Shown here: positions 1 through 14,112 of the stretch, in pieces
Layout of the letters: each line of letters starts with the position of its first letter
Numbering within the stretch: position 1 is the first letter of the stretch
DNA from: Lichenostomus cassidix
Taxonomy: Eukaryota > Chordata > Aves > Passeriformes > Meliphagidae
Length of the DNA: 64,000 bases
Assembly (NCBI GenBank): GCA_008360975.2
Contig: CM039182.1
Location: forward strand, 31,111,566 to 31,175,565
Direction: 5' to 3'
Translations under genes and position numbers: made by a program
Notes under the pieces: generated by a model
Told to the model about the DNA's origin: nothing
Seen by the model: only the letters and a program-made list of their open reading frames with translations
The model's database searches: none

Positions 1-284
1 CCATTAAAATCTTCCAGTAAACACTATATTTTGGTCTACCTTTTATACCTTTTGTTACTGAAAGTCTACTGTAAACTCTTTTTGAGGGTTTTTCATTGTG
101 TTTTTCAGTTAAAAGTTCAAAAACTGATCATGGTAAGTACCGTACTTTGGGTTTTTTGCTGCATGTGGTCAAAAAGCAGGGTAAAGCAGAGAAGTTTCAC
201 ATTCTTTCACTTTCTGGCCTGAGGGAGAGCTTTAATATCAATGATGAAAATTATTTTTTTACTCTGAGAGCATCTGAGTACTGA

Positions 285-455
285 CACAGGTTGCCCGGAG
301 AAGTTGCAGACTCTCCGTCTTTAGAGATATTCAAAAACTGTCTGGACATGGTCCTGGACAACTTTCTGTCAGTGGCCCTGCTTGAGCAGGGTGATGGTAC
401 CAGATGGCCCTCCAGGGGTCTCTTATAGTCTACACCAATATGTGATTCTGTAAAA
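285..455 (+). repeat. CR1 LINE 3' fragment
   Basis: A 5'-truncated CR1 3' end in sense orientation. It shows the usual 3' segment wording (GTTGCCCGGAGAAGTTG near the start, then a 'GACAACTTTCTGTCAGTGGC'-type stretch) and ends with a TGTGATTCTG tail near 450. Confidence 0.75.
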
Positions 456-1095
456 TTTTATTAAGATGTACTTTGTGTCAGCCAAATGCATAATTAAATG
501 TACTGAAGAAAATTTTAATCTTCTCATCCAGTGAAGTTTCTGAGCCTTAAAACCAGATGTTTAAACTGTTGTTTAATTAAGAGGTAGTCAAACAACATAA
601 AAACCATTGTTTACTTGAACATTTGGGGTTCTACTAATACCTACCTTACTATGACATCAGTGTCTGGCATAGCATTTTACCAAGCTAGTTCAGTACAAAG
701 TATTTCTTCTGTGCTGTGTCAGTTGTTGTTTTGCACATGGTTCCCTGGAGAGCGGATAGTCTGGAATGTAATAGGTGGCAGCTTCCTGAATTTAGCCCCT
801 ATGGTCTTGGGGACAAGCAGATACTGCAGAGTACCCTTGCCTTTTTTCAAGGCTTCTGCTGTGAGAGTTGCAGATGCAAGTTCAAAGGACTCCTGTCCCC
901 AGCCCCATCCCTTTTAAAACAAGGTATCTTTTGCCTTTTTAAAGCTTATTTTCAGGCCCTTTGATTTGTCTAGATGTGTTAACTGACAATATAAGTGACT
1001 ATTTGAAAGGAACTGATTTTAGTACTAGTTGATTCTAAGAAAAATATACAATTCATAAAATTGTTTCCTTTTGGTAGGCTAAGTTGTTTTATCTG

Positions 1096-1182
1096 GTTGG
1101 TTGGTTTTGGTGTTTTTCTCTCTTTGTGTTTGTTTTTTTGGGGTTTTTTTTGTGTTTGTTTTTTGTTTGGTTGGTTTGTTTT
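1096..1182. repeat. T/G-rich low-complexity tract
   Basis: Runs of TTGG, TTTTG and long T tracts, strongly strand-asymmetric. This is simple sequence with no coding content. Confidence 0.8.
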
Positions 1183-1402
1183 GTTTTATCTCTCAGAATA
1201 ATTCCCTCTTATGAGAAAAAAAATAGATAAAACTCATATCTACTTTAATTACACATCTTAGAGTAATTTTGTTACATGGTGATGGAGGTGTTTGCCCCAT
1301 ACAAAAGTGAATGAGGTGCTTTGTTTTAAAATAGTGAAAAATATTATTTATATTTTATTCATACTTGTTCCAAGCTTTTTTACTTGCTTTTAAGCAAAAA
1401 AA

Positions 1403-1457
1403 CCATTGCAGGTTCCATCACCCTGCAATGCAAGTTCAAGCCATTTTCTTGAACTTG
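1403..1457. repeat. two adjacent perfect hairpins
   Basis: CATTGCAGG (1404-1412) pairs perfectly with CCTGCAATG (1422-1430). Immediately next to it, CAAGTTCAAG (1431-1440) pairs perfectly with CTTGAACTTG (1448-1457). The stems are 9 and 10 bp with loops of 9 and 7 bases, with no spacer between the hairpins. I do not recognise it as a known repeat end. Confidence 0.7.
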
Positions 1458-2034
1458 AATGGTGACATGGCCTGAATTAGGGGGAATTTGGAGTTCATCC
1501 ACCCAAAATAACCTGGAGCAATGACTTCTGTTCAGTGGAACAGTCTGTTGCCTGGCAATACTACAACTGGAAAGTTTTAAGTCTTTTGTAGGGGTGGGCT
1601 GTCGACTCTGAAATAGTTATTAACAAATAGTTATTAATGACAATGAAATCCAGTGCCAAGTGTTCTTATTGGGGTACTTTGAAAATATAATGAGCCTTGC
1701 CCTTCTGTTTCATACTCTGTAGTAATGTGGCTTGATACTTTCACATCACTGTGATTGGTAGTTACACGATTTGCCAGTACCTTGAGGTCTCCTGATTTTT
1801 TTGTGCATTTTCTCCCTTGACTGCATCCAGCGTCAGCCTGTCTTCAAGGGTTTCTCTTCCCTTTCCCTCTTTGTTAACTCTTTTTGTGTGACAGTCATTA
1901 GTTTTAGGACTTGCAGTTTAAAGGCTGAATATATTGTTTAGACATGACTGTCATTCTGGGTCAAAGTTTGATGAGAGTTTGAAGTGTTCTACCAAATTCT
2001 TTAAACAGGAAAAAAATTGATTATTTTAGATGTA

Positions 2035-3475
2035 TGTCGCTCAGGAATAGTGACTGGAAAAAGCAAAACATCACACCCATTTTTAAAAAGGTAATAGGTA
2101 GGCCCCTGAGAAGTACCAACCAGTCAGCTTCATCTCTGTGTCTGGTAAGATCATGGAACAGATCTTACCAGGCATATGGGTACAGAGGTGATTAGAGACA
2201 GCCCATATGTTGTCCCAAATGTATGTCAAATGTGACTTCACAAAGGGCAAGCCATGCCTGACTAATCCAGTGTCCTTCTGCGATGGAGTCACTGTATGGG
2301 TAGGTAAAGGAATAGCAGCTGATAAACATCTACTTCATCTGCCATGACTTACAGAAGGGTTTTTGATATAGTCTCTCACAGTAGCCTTGGAGAGATGGAT
2401 TTTATGGAAGATTGGAAATGGCTGGATGGCCACATTCAGATTTGCCATCAGTGGTTCAATCTCCAAATGCAGGTCAGTAATCAGTGATGTCCCTCTGGGA
2501 TCCGTACTGGGACCAGTACTGTCAGTATCTGTATTAATGGCGTTGTGGGATTGTGTGCACCCTCAGCTAGTTTGCAGGTAGCACCAAAATGAGTGGTGCA
2601 GTTGATGTGCTTGGGGGAAAGGATGCCATTCAGAGGGATCTTGGCAGGCTGAAGTGGGAAGTGGGCCAGTGTGAACCTCATTGTACTTCAGCAAGGCTGA
2701 ATGAAAGGTCCTGCACCTGTGATGGGGCAATCCCTAATGTCAGTATAGATTGTGTGATGAAGTAATGGATTGAGAGCAGCTCTGTGGAGAAAGACCTGGG
2801 GATGTAGGTAGATGAAAAATGGGATATGTGCTGGCAATGCACGCTTGCAGCCCAGAAAGCCTGTTGTATCCTGGGCTACATAAAAAGAAGCAAGGCCAGT
2901 AGTTCAAGGGATGTGATTCTCTCTCCCTTTACCACTGTTGTGAGATCCCATACATAGTACTATGCCCAGTGCTGGGATCCCCACTAGAAGATAGACATGG
3001 ATCTGTTCAAGCAGGTCCAGAAGAAGGCTGTGAAAATGATCAGAGAGCTGAAACACATCTCTTATGAAGACAGGCTGAGAAAGTTGGGATTGGTGAAACT
3101 GGTGAAGAGAAGGCTCTGGGAGACCTTATTGCAGTCATTCAATAAACAATGGGATCTTGTAAGAAAGACAGACTTTTTACCAAGGCCTGCCCATAGTAAC
3201 AGCACAAGAGGCAGCAGTTTTAAGCTGAAAAAGGGTAGCTTTAGATTGGACATAAAGAAGAAATTCTTTACTCTCAGGGCGGTGATACATTGGAACAGGT
3301 TTTCTGGAGAGATTGTACATGCCCCATCCCTGGAAAGTGTTCAAGGTGAGGTTGGGTAGGTCTTTGAGCAACGTGATATAGTTGAAGGTGTCTCTGCCCA
3401 TGGCAGGGTGATTGGAGCTACATGATTTTTAAAGGTGCCTTATGACACAAGCCATTATATGATTCTGTGAATATA
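2035..3475 (+). mobile_element. CR1 LINE, ORF2 3' portion, dead
   Basis: About 1.4 kb of sense-strand CR1. Near 2055-2160 the translation gives recognisable reverse-transcriptase wording in mixed frames (NITPIFKK, then a segment corresponding to a NYRPVSL...KIMEQ motif). Downstream sequence follows the RT and C-terminal part of CR1 ORF2 (for example VQKKAVKMIRELKH near 3017), and the copy ends at a TATATGATTCTGTG tail near 3470. Frameshifts and stops break it throughout, so it is non-autonomous. Open frames of 60-120 codons here, on either strand, are remnants or shadows of this element. Confidence 0.9.
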
Positions 3476-4145
3476 GGAATCAAAAGTGTTTCTGACCCTG
3501 TCTCATGCTGACTGCAGGTGATGCATACAAGAACAGTGTTCAGATACACTTCTCACCATTCAGTCATCTGCAGCTCAGGTCTTCCTGAGCCAGAAGTGGG
3601 ATTTTCTTTTTATCATGTTTAATAGTTCTTGATGGATTTATTTTCTCTGAATTTGTCCTTTCTTAATCTCCCTAACTTTTTTTATACAGTCGATATTTAT
3701 CTGCAATATATGGTGTTTTAATTGTTGCATAAGACACGTTTTTATTTAATGTTCTTAAGCTCCTATATTATGAAGATTTAAAATACCTGATTCATCTTCA
3801 TACTACTCACAGTCTTCTATTATTCTCTATTTCTATGCTAGATTTTGAGAGAGGGAAAGGTGTTTAGTCTAAAGTCCTGAAATACTGCGCTTACACTAAC
3901 GTTGCTGAATGAAAGAAAATACATTTTTGTGACAACACATATCCTGTGGGACTCCTCTTGTGTTAATGTAATAGTGAGTATGTCTAGAAACAGAACTCAG
4001 TGAGTGGTGTAGCTAAGAAAGAAGGGATGCCTGTAGGTGGTAAGAAGGTGAAAAGGGTTTAAAATAGCCACATTACATACAAGCGAACTGGCAAATATAC
4101 ACACCAAACATGGAAGTCAAAGGAGCTGAAGGATAGGGGTTGCAT

Positions 4146-4162
4146 TTTTTTTTTTTTTTTTA
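4146..4162. repeat. poly(T) tract
   Basis: An uninterrupted T run of about 17 bases. A second A-rich simple tract with AAAAC units follows at about 4288-4324. Confidence 0.8.
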
Positions 4163-5507
4163 AGTAACTTACAGTACTTTCCTGGATGTTCATTGACAAG
4201 CAAGATGCAGCAAACATCTTGAAAGAAACAAGCTGCAAGCTGTGGAATCTGCAGTAAAAAGATAAGTACGAAGTACTGGGCTGAATTAAAGAAAACAAAA
4301 CAAAACAAAAAAGTTTTAAAAAAAGGAGTCTTTATTAGTTTTTTACTTCATAGTATGTGACTTGGCATTCTGAGAGTATAGATGGGAAGAGTACAGAAAT
4401 GTAGCATACTTCTTCCAAAGTCATGAAAGGTCGCAACTGTTCTCAGGTTGCCTTGAGCTGAGAATTGTTGCAGAACCGCAGTGTTCTAAATATTATAGTG
4501 GCATCCTTTTAAAATGTTTTAAAGTAATTACAGGAGAAGCATTTAGTCTTCTAATGACAAAATTGCTTTGGTTATGTGATTTTATTAAACTGAAATTCAG
4601 TACAGTGGCAGAAACAATCTAACAACAAACTGCTGGTGAAAACAAACATTTGCCATGGTGATGGTAGCATAAAAATAAGTGTCAATATACTGTTCCTTGA
4701 ACTTGATGCCTAAGGAGTGTGCAATCTACCTGTTCAGATAAATTGCCAGTGGAGAATAACCTGGTAAATATGCTTCAGTAAAACAAGTCTTTTCTGCCTG
4801 ACCTGTGAATAGCAAGGCATGACTTCATCATTACTTCTAAAATAAAATGGGAAGGCGAAGCATTTCAAGTACCAACTTTGCTCATAATTGCCAGGTAAAA
4901 TAGGTTTATAATGAGCTATTTTTGTGCTATAAACTTCAAAAAGAAAATGTAAGCTTTAAAGTCTTCAAAGAAGAATGTTACTATAGCTGTATTTCCATAT
5001 TAGATTATGTGTGTCGTCAATACAGATATACTCTCTGAGAGTATTGGGTTTTGCCATCTCCTCTCTCACTCTGTATTGTCAGAAATTGGACCATGTAGAA
5101 CAGGAAATGAATTGGCTGAGCTTTTTTGATCATAAAATGCCAAGCAAGTGAATTCAGTGATATGGCACATCTTCAACAGCTTGTTAGTATTTTTTTCTTT
5201 TTTAAAGCGTACTTAGATCTGTGCTAAGCCAACATTCTTGTTCTTCCATTTCCACCTGGTGGGAGGGAAAGACGAGAAGCATATTCAAAATCTCATTTCA
5301 ACAGCTTCCTCACTGTAAATTGAATTTTGGAGTACTAAGCTTCATGTGATTTTGGAGCTTGTAGATGAAATAAATCAATTCTTACTGTTTTAATATATTA
5401 AAAACCTTTTAATAGCAGTGGTGATTATTGGAAAAGCTAACTGTATAGGGAATAGGATGTTGTGTTCTAAGAGGAATATTAAGTTCAAGTGAAACAGTGT
5501 TATTATT

Positions 5508-5588
5508 GGGGGTTGTCCTGTGGAGAGCCAGGAGTTGGACTCAATGTTGCTTGTGGGCCCCTTCCAACTCAGGATGTTCTGTGATTAT
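5508..5588 (+). repeat. CR1 LINE 3' end
   Basis: Short sense CR1 3' terminus: GGAGTTGGACTCAATGTTGC, then CCCCTTCCAACTCAGGATG and a TTCTGTGATT tail. Confidence 0.85.
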
Positions 5589-6348
5589 TGAAAAACAACT
5601 CTGTTTTTCAGAGGTCAGTGATTTCTAATGGATAATTTAGTCAATGAAAGTTGCTTGATTTATATGCTATAGCGTAGTAGCTTTGGAAGTAGTCAGGACT
5701 CCATAATGAAGTATAATTTTTAGAATCAATATTTCGCTCTGGTCATGACACTTTCACCAAAACAGTAGCTCTGGATGGATGTAGTCTCTTGAGAAATGTA
5801 GCATCTGAGCACAGGCTTAGGTTAGTTTGGGGTATGGTTTTACAGTTATATTGATTCCTGTATGTATCCATTACTAATGATGGAATTTCCACTGATGTTT
5901 AATACTGCTGAAAGTTGAAAACAGTCATATACCTTGATCAGTTGGTTGTTGGGAAAACTGTATCATCCCAACATGCATATTAAATCTCCATAGATTGGCA
6001 TACTGGTACTATTTTATTGTAAAGAGAGAATTTTCAGTTCATATCTTCCTGCCAAAAACCCCCTTGGGATAAACGTTAAGTACAAGCCTGAGTTTCCTTA
6101 ATTATAGTTTCAAGTGATGATGTGACCACTTTTCTCTTGAGAAAAATACTGAAGTTTAAGAAATATGAGCCTTGATTTTCTTGTTTCTTTGGTCATCGGG
6201 AAGTAACTGACAAAAGCATGAAACTTTTCCGTTTGTTCTGATCCAAAAAAACAAGACTAGGTAAAGAGTTTTATAGGGTTAACAGTGTTATGGAAGATGC
6301 CAGAACTTTTATGGGTTTGGATCTTACTAATTTGTGTCCCTTCATTTG

Positions 6349-6457
6349 TGATTCTATAATATATATTCTATAATAATATATATTCTAATATATATTCTAT
6401 AATATATATAGAATATATTCTATAATATATTCTATAATATATTGTGATTCTGTTATT
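6349..6457. repeat. ATTCTATAAT-type satellite-like tract
   Basis: Repeated ATTCTATAAT/ATATATATTCTA units flanked on both sides by TTGTGATTCT. The flanks resemble the 8-bp tail repeat of CR1, so this is probably an expanded CR1-type tail that became an AT microsatellite. It has strong cruciform potential. Confidence 0.75.
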
Positions 6458-9400
6458 CTATAATGTGTGGTTTTGGAGTTTTGTTGGTCCTTTCCTGGTG
6501 AAGGCTATAACGAAGTTTCAGTTACATCTTTAATAAACAAATTAGTCTTGACATTGGTCAGCCTGTCTACGCCATAGGCTGTTAATAAAACTGAAGCTTG
6601 TGGCTCATGTTTAGTTTTACCTGTAAGGTCTTCAAAAATGTTTTATGAATCTTGATTTTTTTTTTTTCCTTATAATATCCTTTAAATTCGTTTTAATCAC
6701 CTTGCCTTTTTTTTTTTTTTGCATATTTACTTTTATCTTGATCAACATAACATTTCATATAGCCAACATATTTACTTCAAGGACGTTTGTGAACCTTCTA
6801 TTCAAGTGTCAAATATGTAAGCCAGCTAAAGCATAATCAAAATCTCATAACACCCAAGCATAAAAGCTCCCAGCCCTACCTCCCAAAATCCAAATAGAGT
6901 ACTGGAACGTTAGCTTATATTTTTTCATATTAGCCTACTTCTGTCCTTTCAAGATTCAGTTATTACTGCTTCATGGCAATACTCAGAAATTGAATGGAGA
7001 TGCAACAAACGACACTTTGAGTGTGTATTTTTGTTTCCATATGGCAGAAGTGGGGGGTTTTTTTGTGGTTTTGGGTTTTTTTCTTTGTTTTCTTTTGTTT
7101 CAGTTCGTCAGGTATTGAGCTCCTAGTCCTATCCCTGTTTAAGAGTTAAGGGGAAGAGTTATGGCCCCATTCTGTTGTGGCTGTAAGCTGTAGAATAATC
7201 TTAGAGTTGGGGCAAGGGGATGGGGGAGATGTTCCATAAAAATAAATCTAAGAGCCTCAATTTCTTATATCTGCTATTAGTTTCCATGCAGTGTGTCTGA
7301 TACTTCGCAGCACAGTTGGCGGTTGGGTTTTCAGTTATTGCTCTAAGGTTCCCTATGCAGGAAACTACTTATGTTCATCTGCAGAGAAGTGTTCTTGGAC
7401 ACTCATCCTAAATATACTTTTCTTTTTGTCTATTTATTCAATGATGATGAAAATCAAGGCTTTTTGGAAGGGTCTCTTGTCTTTAGTATAACAAGTTCTT
7501 TTTCTGATTCCATCTCCTTCTTTAGAATACCTAATACATTGACCAAATTTTCTTTTTATTTGAAGTCACAGTATCCAAAACAACCAGAGACATTGCCTTG
7601 CTTTAACTGAAGCCACCACTTGGTTGTTCAAGACTAATTTTTGTGAAACTGTAGCTCAGTATTTGATTTTTGTGTTGGTTTAGTATGGGTGTTTCTATGT
7701 TGTATTTGTGGTTGCTCTTTCCTATATTTAATAAAGTAATAAAAAGTCAACTTGCTTTCAGTTTAATGAAAGGTACTACCAGCTGGAAAAACTTATTTTC
7801 TGGCTCAAAGTAGTGAAGTGCCCTCAGGTTGTCCTAAAACACTTGGGGAAAGCCTTACATGTTTGAAAAGTCATTAAAGTAACTTGGTGAAACTTCTGGG
7901 GCATTGGTTTGGTTTTGTGGAATATGATTCTTGCACTAAAGGAAACTGTCTTCATTTCTTTTAAGATGCTTAAACCCCTGAAACTCTATTGCCTTGAATT
8001 TAATATTTTCAAATGGTACTTTGAACAGAAGTTAAGCTTAGTTATGATGGTGTTAAGTAATTTTTTAACACAGACTTAGGAAGCTTTTGAAGAAGAGAAT
8101 AACAAGTTCTTACAAATCTTGACAAAGTTAGCCATGGTCAAAAGATAGAAACTTGCTGCAGTGCCACATAGGATGTAGAAAAGACGGATGGTCTATTTGA
8201 TGCTGCAGTTTGCACTGGAAACTTTCTGCTTGTAGTAGCATCTGGGCACAATGCTGTGATTTGTGATGACCCAAATTTCTTGTAGTAGTTGAGTGAATCC
8301 AGTTTCTCTCCTTACTCCAAACTGATCTTCTCTACAGCATTTGTGGGTCCCTTGCATCAATACTTTCAGTTTCTGTTCTGGGGAATTCTTCTTTTGTCAC
8401 ATGTTGTCTCTTCATAAATCTTTTTTAACCACTGCTTAGGAGAGCAGAATTGTCAGCATACTGCATCATCTTCAGTGTAAATACTGAAATTCAGTGTTGT
8501 CTTCACATATATATAATTTTAAAATATGATTTATGCTTCTTTCTTCAGCATGAAACCTCCTTCGTAGTAATTTTTTTTAAATTAATCTCTAAATAATTGA
8601 CACAGACTTTTAAAAAAATGTTTAAATCTTGGCTATATCTTAATCAAAACATTCTATTTTATTATATGGATATGTTATAAATATAAATAAATATATTTTA
8701 TTTTAAATAAATATAAAGTATATAGATATAATAAATTATCTGTATGTCTTTGTGGAAGAAGAATATTAAAGGATGCTTTTTAAACTTACAGCACCTGATG
8801 CGTGCAGGGCAAGGGAAGATGAAAAACTTCTTTTTCCCCATTGCTTTGCATCAGTGGTTGTTAATGCTGAGTTGCTGCATCAGCTCTGATGCCTGTAGAG
8901 CTTTGGAACTCTGCAGGATGTCTTGTAGTAATATGCATTGAATTACGGATGCTAACTACAGCCTTCTTTTGGCTTTTTAGAATATGCACTTGAACAAATG
9001 TTCTTTTTTGCAGCATTAGCCACTGTGGCTCTAGGTACATTTTGCAAAGTGTTTCTCAAATTTTGCAGTCAGGTGCACCCTACTGAGAAAACTCTGTCAT
9101 TGATGCTGTCATCTTTTGGACTGCTAAATGTTGGTTGCATAACAGCAGCAGGAGATACATCAAATTTTTCTGAGGAGCTATGTACTAGAACTTAGAAGTG
9201 TCCTTTTCTTAGTCTTTAATTTCTCTTCTTCCCAAGATCCAATTTTATAATGCTTTATTCTCATGATTTCTCTAGATCATTAAAGTTAAGCCTGTTTCTT
9301 TCCCTTCTGCCCTATTTGCCTCAGAGATTAGTCTTTCATGCTTGCTACTTAAGGTGAGCAAGAATAGGAAAGCAGGGGTAGTATGTGCTAAAAGGAAGCT

Positions 9401-12400
9401 TGGTTTGACTTACAATGGATGGCCAAGCCTAATAACCAGTGGTCAATCACTGTAGAAAAGTACTTTTTAGGTACCATGCATTAGCTTTCTTAAATCATTC
9501 AAGTGTTGTTACAGTTTTGCAAATCAGTTTTTAACCGAAAATGTGATAATGTGATTGGTGGGTGGGTGTGTGTATTATTTGCCTTCATAGAAATTACTTA
9601 AAGTTGATGAATTTTTTGTGTGAATGTGTTACCAGCTCATGTATGGGAAAGTACATGTGAGTTTTAACTGCTAAGATGCAATTTTACTGCAAAATTGGAA
9701 AGCTGGGCAAGTGGTACTGAAGAATAAAGGATGTGCAACCATGTATCTTGATAATCCTGCGTCTTGTGTTAATAAGTAATGTGTTTACTTAATGGCTTAA
9801 ATGGAAAAGATTAGTGACTAAGATCATGCAGGTTCTTATATTTGAGAAGCTTAAAAAATTTCTATTCAGTCATAATGATACTTGTGATATTGCAATAAGT
9901 GAGACTCCTATTGCACTTGAATTGTAAAGTAAATACTACATCAGGTTTCCTTGCTGTTTACATTTTGTCCTGGGGTCAAATAAATGGTTACTATCCAAAA
10001 GCAAGAGAGAACTTAGGCCTGAGAGGAAACAAAATGCAATTGAGTATCAATGTTAGCTTGTATCAATGTTATTTTGTAACATTTGGTTGTAACTTTATAT
10101 CCTGGCAGTGTGTACAATGAGGCTCAGTCATACACAAGTTCAGAGATGATTTTGTTAATCAAGATATTTCACGATTTCAGAAGTCATTATTTAAGAAACC
10201 ATGGGAACTTGACACCTCTTTCAAAAGCAGGTGACAATGTGTGGTGACTGCTTTCACAACTCGTGGAGAATAACATAGATGAACTGAAATGTGACTTTGT
10301 TCCCTCACATAGTGATTTGTTTAGACCTCTTTCTGAAACTTGTGCTGAAACATGAGAGCTCCTGTTACTGGAAGGTTTGATTATGAATGGTGAGGTGTAG
10401 TGGTATCAGGTCCTGTGGCTTCAAGTATGTCAGGAAGAAGCAATGTCAAGTGATCTCATGACTGTAGCAGCATTTCTGGAAGGCTTTAAATCATATTTTA
10501 ATACCTCTAGTAAGACATTGAAAGGAACATTTTTAATAAACCTTTTTTTCTCCATCTGGAAAGTGTCAAAAGATCATTCTGTTCCTGTATGGATAACACT
10601 ATCTCAACCACCTGTTTTTAGAATAAGCAGGTTTTTTTGTTGGGTTTGGGTTTTTTTCAAATAAGAAGTCACTTTGGACCTAGATCCTCTCAGCTGAAAA
10701 GTCCTCACTGTTTTAAACATTTAGAAGTTGCCATCATTAAATTTAGTAGGCTGCCGACAAACTTGTATCAACATTTAAGTTTTCTCAGTATCTTTTCTTT
10801 GGTAGATGTGATTTAGGAAATAATTAAATTCTCTTAACTCCCCTTTATATTCCCTTTATTTTTCTTCCTCTTTAATAGGTACAAGTGATGTAAAAGTTAA
10901 AGCCCCTAGTGATCCACAAAATTCTAGTATATAGTTTAAAAAAAAAAACGTACAACTTAAGACTATCACAGACTCACTTTGAAATTTTAGGCATGTTCTC
11001 TCAGTTGTTTTGTGAAAATTTTCTGATTTTTCTTCAGGAGAAAAGATATTTCAACTGGTCTAAAATACACTCCTATTATTCTCTAAGAACAAAGACTTTT
11101 ATGTTTAGCAGCTTTAAAATCAGAATAGATACATTTCTACCCCATGTACTACTAGTGTGCTAGGTTGTTGGAGTGCTCTCTCAGGAATTCAAAACAAAAA
11201 TTGTCCAGTACTTGCATTGTTGAACTTTGAAGTGTTTTCTGATAGTTATGTAAATCTCTGAAAAAGAATATTTATCATATATATGTGCTTTCTTCAGTTA
11301 ATCTTTTATCTCAAAAAGTTAGATTTGCTTATTGGATATTGTGGCCTGGTTCTTTAAATAAGACAATTTGTATGATATTTTGAGAGCTTCAGAACCTCCT
11401 GTTCTGAATTTAGTAAGTGGAATTCAAGGGAAAGGAATTTAAAATAGAGAATCCATGAGATTAATTTAAAGAACGAAAATCAGTATTCTTATTAGAAAAT
11501 GTTATAACAAGTTAATGCTATCTAAAGAGCAGTCATCTAATTACTGTTTCACTGAAACCATGTGGGGAATGTAATTGTCTGCCTGAGCAACCTTTCTTGG
11601 CATTGTACCCTTTGTATTTTTATTGTCATTTTTACAATTATCATGAATTTCTACTCAAATGTATCACTGTATTATGTTTAATAAATAGATTAAGGTTGTA
11701 GCTAAGTAGTGTGTATCCTGTACTCCAAGATATTCCCTGTCCTCACATTGGAGAAGGAAAGTTCAGAACAGGTAAAGTGTGTGTCAGCAGTGGTACTTGA
11801 TATTCTGAAGAAGTATCAGAAGACCCTTCTATGGTTGGCCATCTTATGGCTTGGACAGTGAAAGCTGGTTCATATTGAATCAGCAAAATACATTGGATTT
11901 TTAGAAATGCTGAACAGGCTTCTCTATAAATGTGGATTGGTCATATCCAAGAATTATATCCTGGATATTAACCAGTAGTTATGGGGTGAGAAAAGGAGTC
12001 ATCCTCCTTAGGGTTCAAGTGCCTCAATTCACATCTTACTTGAAAAGCCTTGGTCTTCAGCAGCCCAGGGAAAGGTGGTGTTGAAACATTAATATGAGTT
12101 CAAAAAAATCAGAGAGAAAAAGATAATTATCCTCTTCAACTGAGTTCTGACTGCAGACTGATTAGGTCTTAGGATTTCTTTGCTCCAGTAGGACTTAGTG
12201 ACATAGATGGAGTCATCCTTCTAATAGACTCTAATAAAAAAGTATAGTTCTTAATAATGTACTCAAAAGTATGACAAATAATGGTAACAGAATAAGAGAC
12301 TGCAGTAGGTGTGGCCACAATATCTGCTATATCTTTGACTTTCGTACTGACCATTCACAAACTCTTCATTTGTAGTGCTGCTCTGTGAATTAAAGGAGTT

Positions 12401-14112
12401 TGCATCCTGGGTATGTTTAACAGACAGAGAGTGGATTATGCTCTGCAAAAGACTACATGTTGAGCAAGCTCTTCCTTTTCATTTACCTTTGGCTCACCAG
12501 AAAGTGCAACTGGTATTCAACAGAAGCAATCACATTATCATGTTAATATTATCATGTTAGAATAAGCATTAGATATAAAAAAAAAATTATTAGCTTTTTT
12601 TGACTCTGGCTACTTATAGCACTCAGTCAGTGTTTCAGCAGCTTAACAGCCTAGCAAGGAGTTGCCCCAGGACTAGCACTTTCTTTGGAAGCTCTAGTAT
12701 CATCTTCAGCCACTGTTAAACCAAAGTACTAGATATTACTATTTGCATTTATATCATGATATTCTTCTTACCCTATCATATTCTCCCTCAAGTATTATCA
12801 TGAGTGCTTTTCTTTCTCATTAAAGTATGGGAAATAAATGTATTTCCAGTACATTGTTACTCTGAAAAGAAAGACTCAGTTCTATCCTAAACATATGGGG
12901 ACTCTGCACTCAAGGTTAAGCCTATAATTATTTTTCCTCTGCTGCAGATACCAGACTTCTTTCAGAATTTTTTTTTGTTTGTTTTGCTATCTGTCCAACA
13001 GCATGTGGGGTTCAAACACTATCTCTTATGGGCTTGTCCTTGATCTTTTCAGAGAACTGAAAACAATTAGCATCTGTCAGTATTTGTGGCCTTCTTAAGA
13101 AGATGGGGAATTCATGTTTATTCATATCTAGGCAGATCAGCTGCAACTTCCAGATGTAAACTAAGGGAGATAACTGGGAAAATTTGGTCACTGCCTCAGG
13201 TGAAAATAACCTGGTACTGACCTAGGCAGAAAACAGATTTATTCTATTTCCTGTAGCCAGCAGTGGCCTTTAGATGACAAGTCAAGTCACTTTGGGAGAT
13301 TCTCTGTATATCATGTTCTTCAGTGCTAACCTGTCTGCATGTATGTTCTGCTGTTAGGTGATATGTGTTAGGTTTCATCTCTGGCTGGTAGCATGGTGTC
13401 ACACAAGATAGTCTGTCCAAGCATCTATTGCCCCTCAGCAATCATGAGAATGAAGCAGTCATTGTCAACTCCCTCAGTAGCTAGGGGGTTTAGGCTTCAG
13501 AGAGAGCATTCTTCCTGGTCTTATCCCCATTGTGGGTGTCTGTTATGGATGCTGCAGAAGTCATTAAAACCCATTAAAATCTCTCTGAATCACGTTATCC
13601 CTAAGGAATCTCTGTGTTTTAAATGAATGCTTTAATACTGAGGATTTTCAAGTCTTAAAATACTGTATTCCACTCCAAAGAATTCTGGTTGCCTCCTATA
13701 CTCTCTCAATAAGGAGATCATATTTTCTTTAATTTTACACTTGTATGAAGGCACTGAATTTTTGAAAATGGCAGCATCTAATTATATTTGTTCCATTCCT
13801 GTTACTGGCAGGGCTGGCATTCAGTGTTGTCATATTGTGGCTGGAAGTCATATCTCTGTATATCTCTGTGTGTCAGATTTCATTTATTATGTGTGTTTTC
13901 TAAAACTGTATAGTACTAACTTTTAAACTAAACATAATATTACTGTGCTGTTCAAGAAACATTTATTACCTATATTAGAATAGTTTCTTTTGCGTTAATA
14001 TCAAGACAGTAATCTAGATTTCCTTAGATCAAGAAAGCCAGTGAGATCAATGGACTTATGCAATGAAGCTGAATTCTTCATTCAAGTCAGTCTTAGAATT
14101 TCATTTGTTCCC

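Noticed and set aside
2083..3401. Several plus and minus frames of 63-120 codons
   Set aside because: All lie within the decayed CR1 element at 2035-3475.
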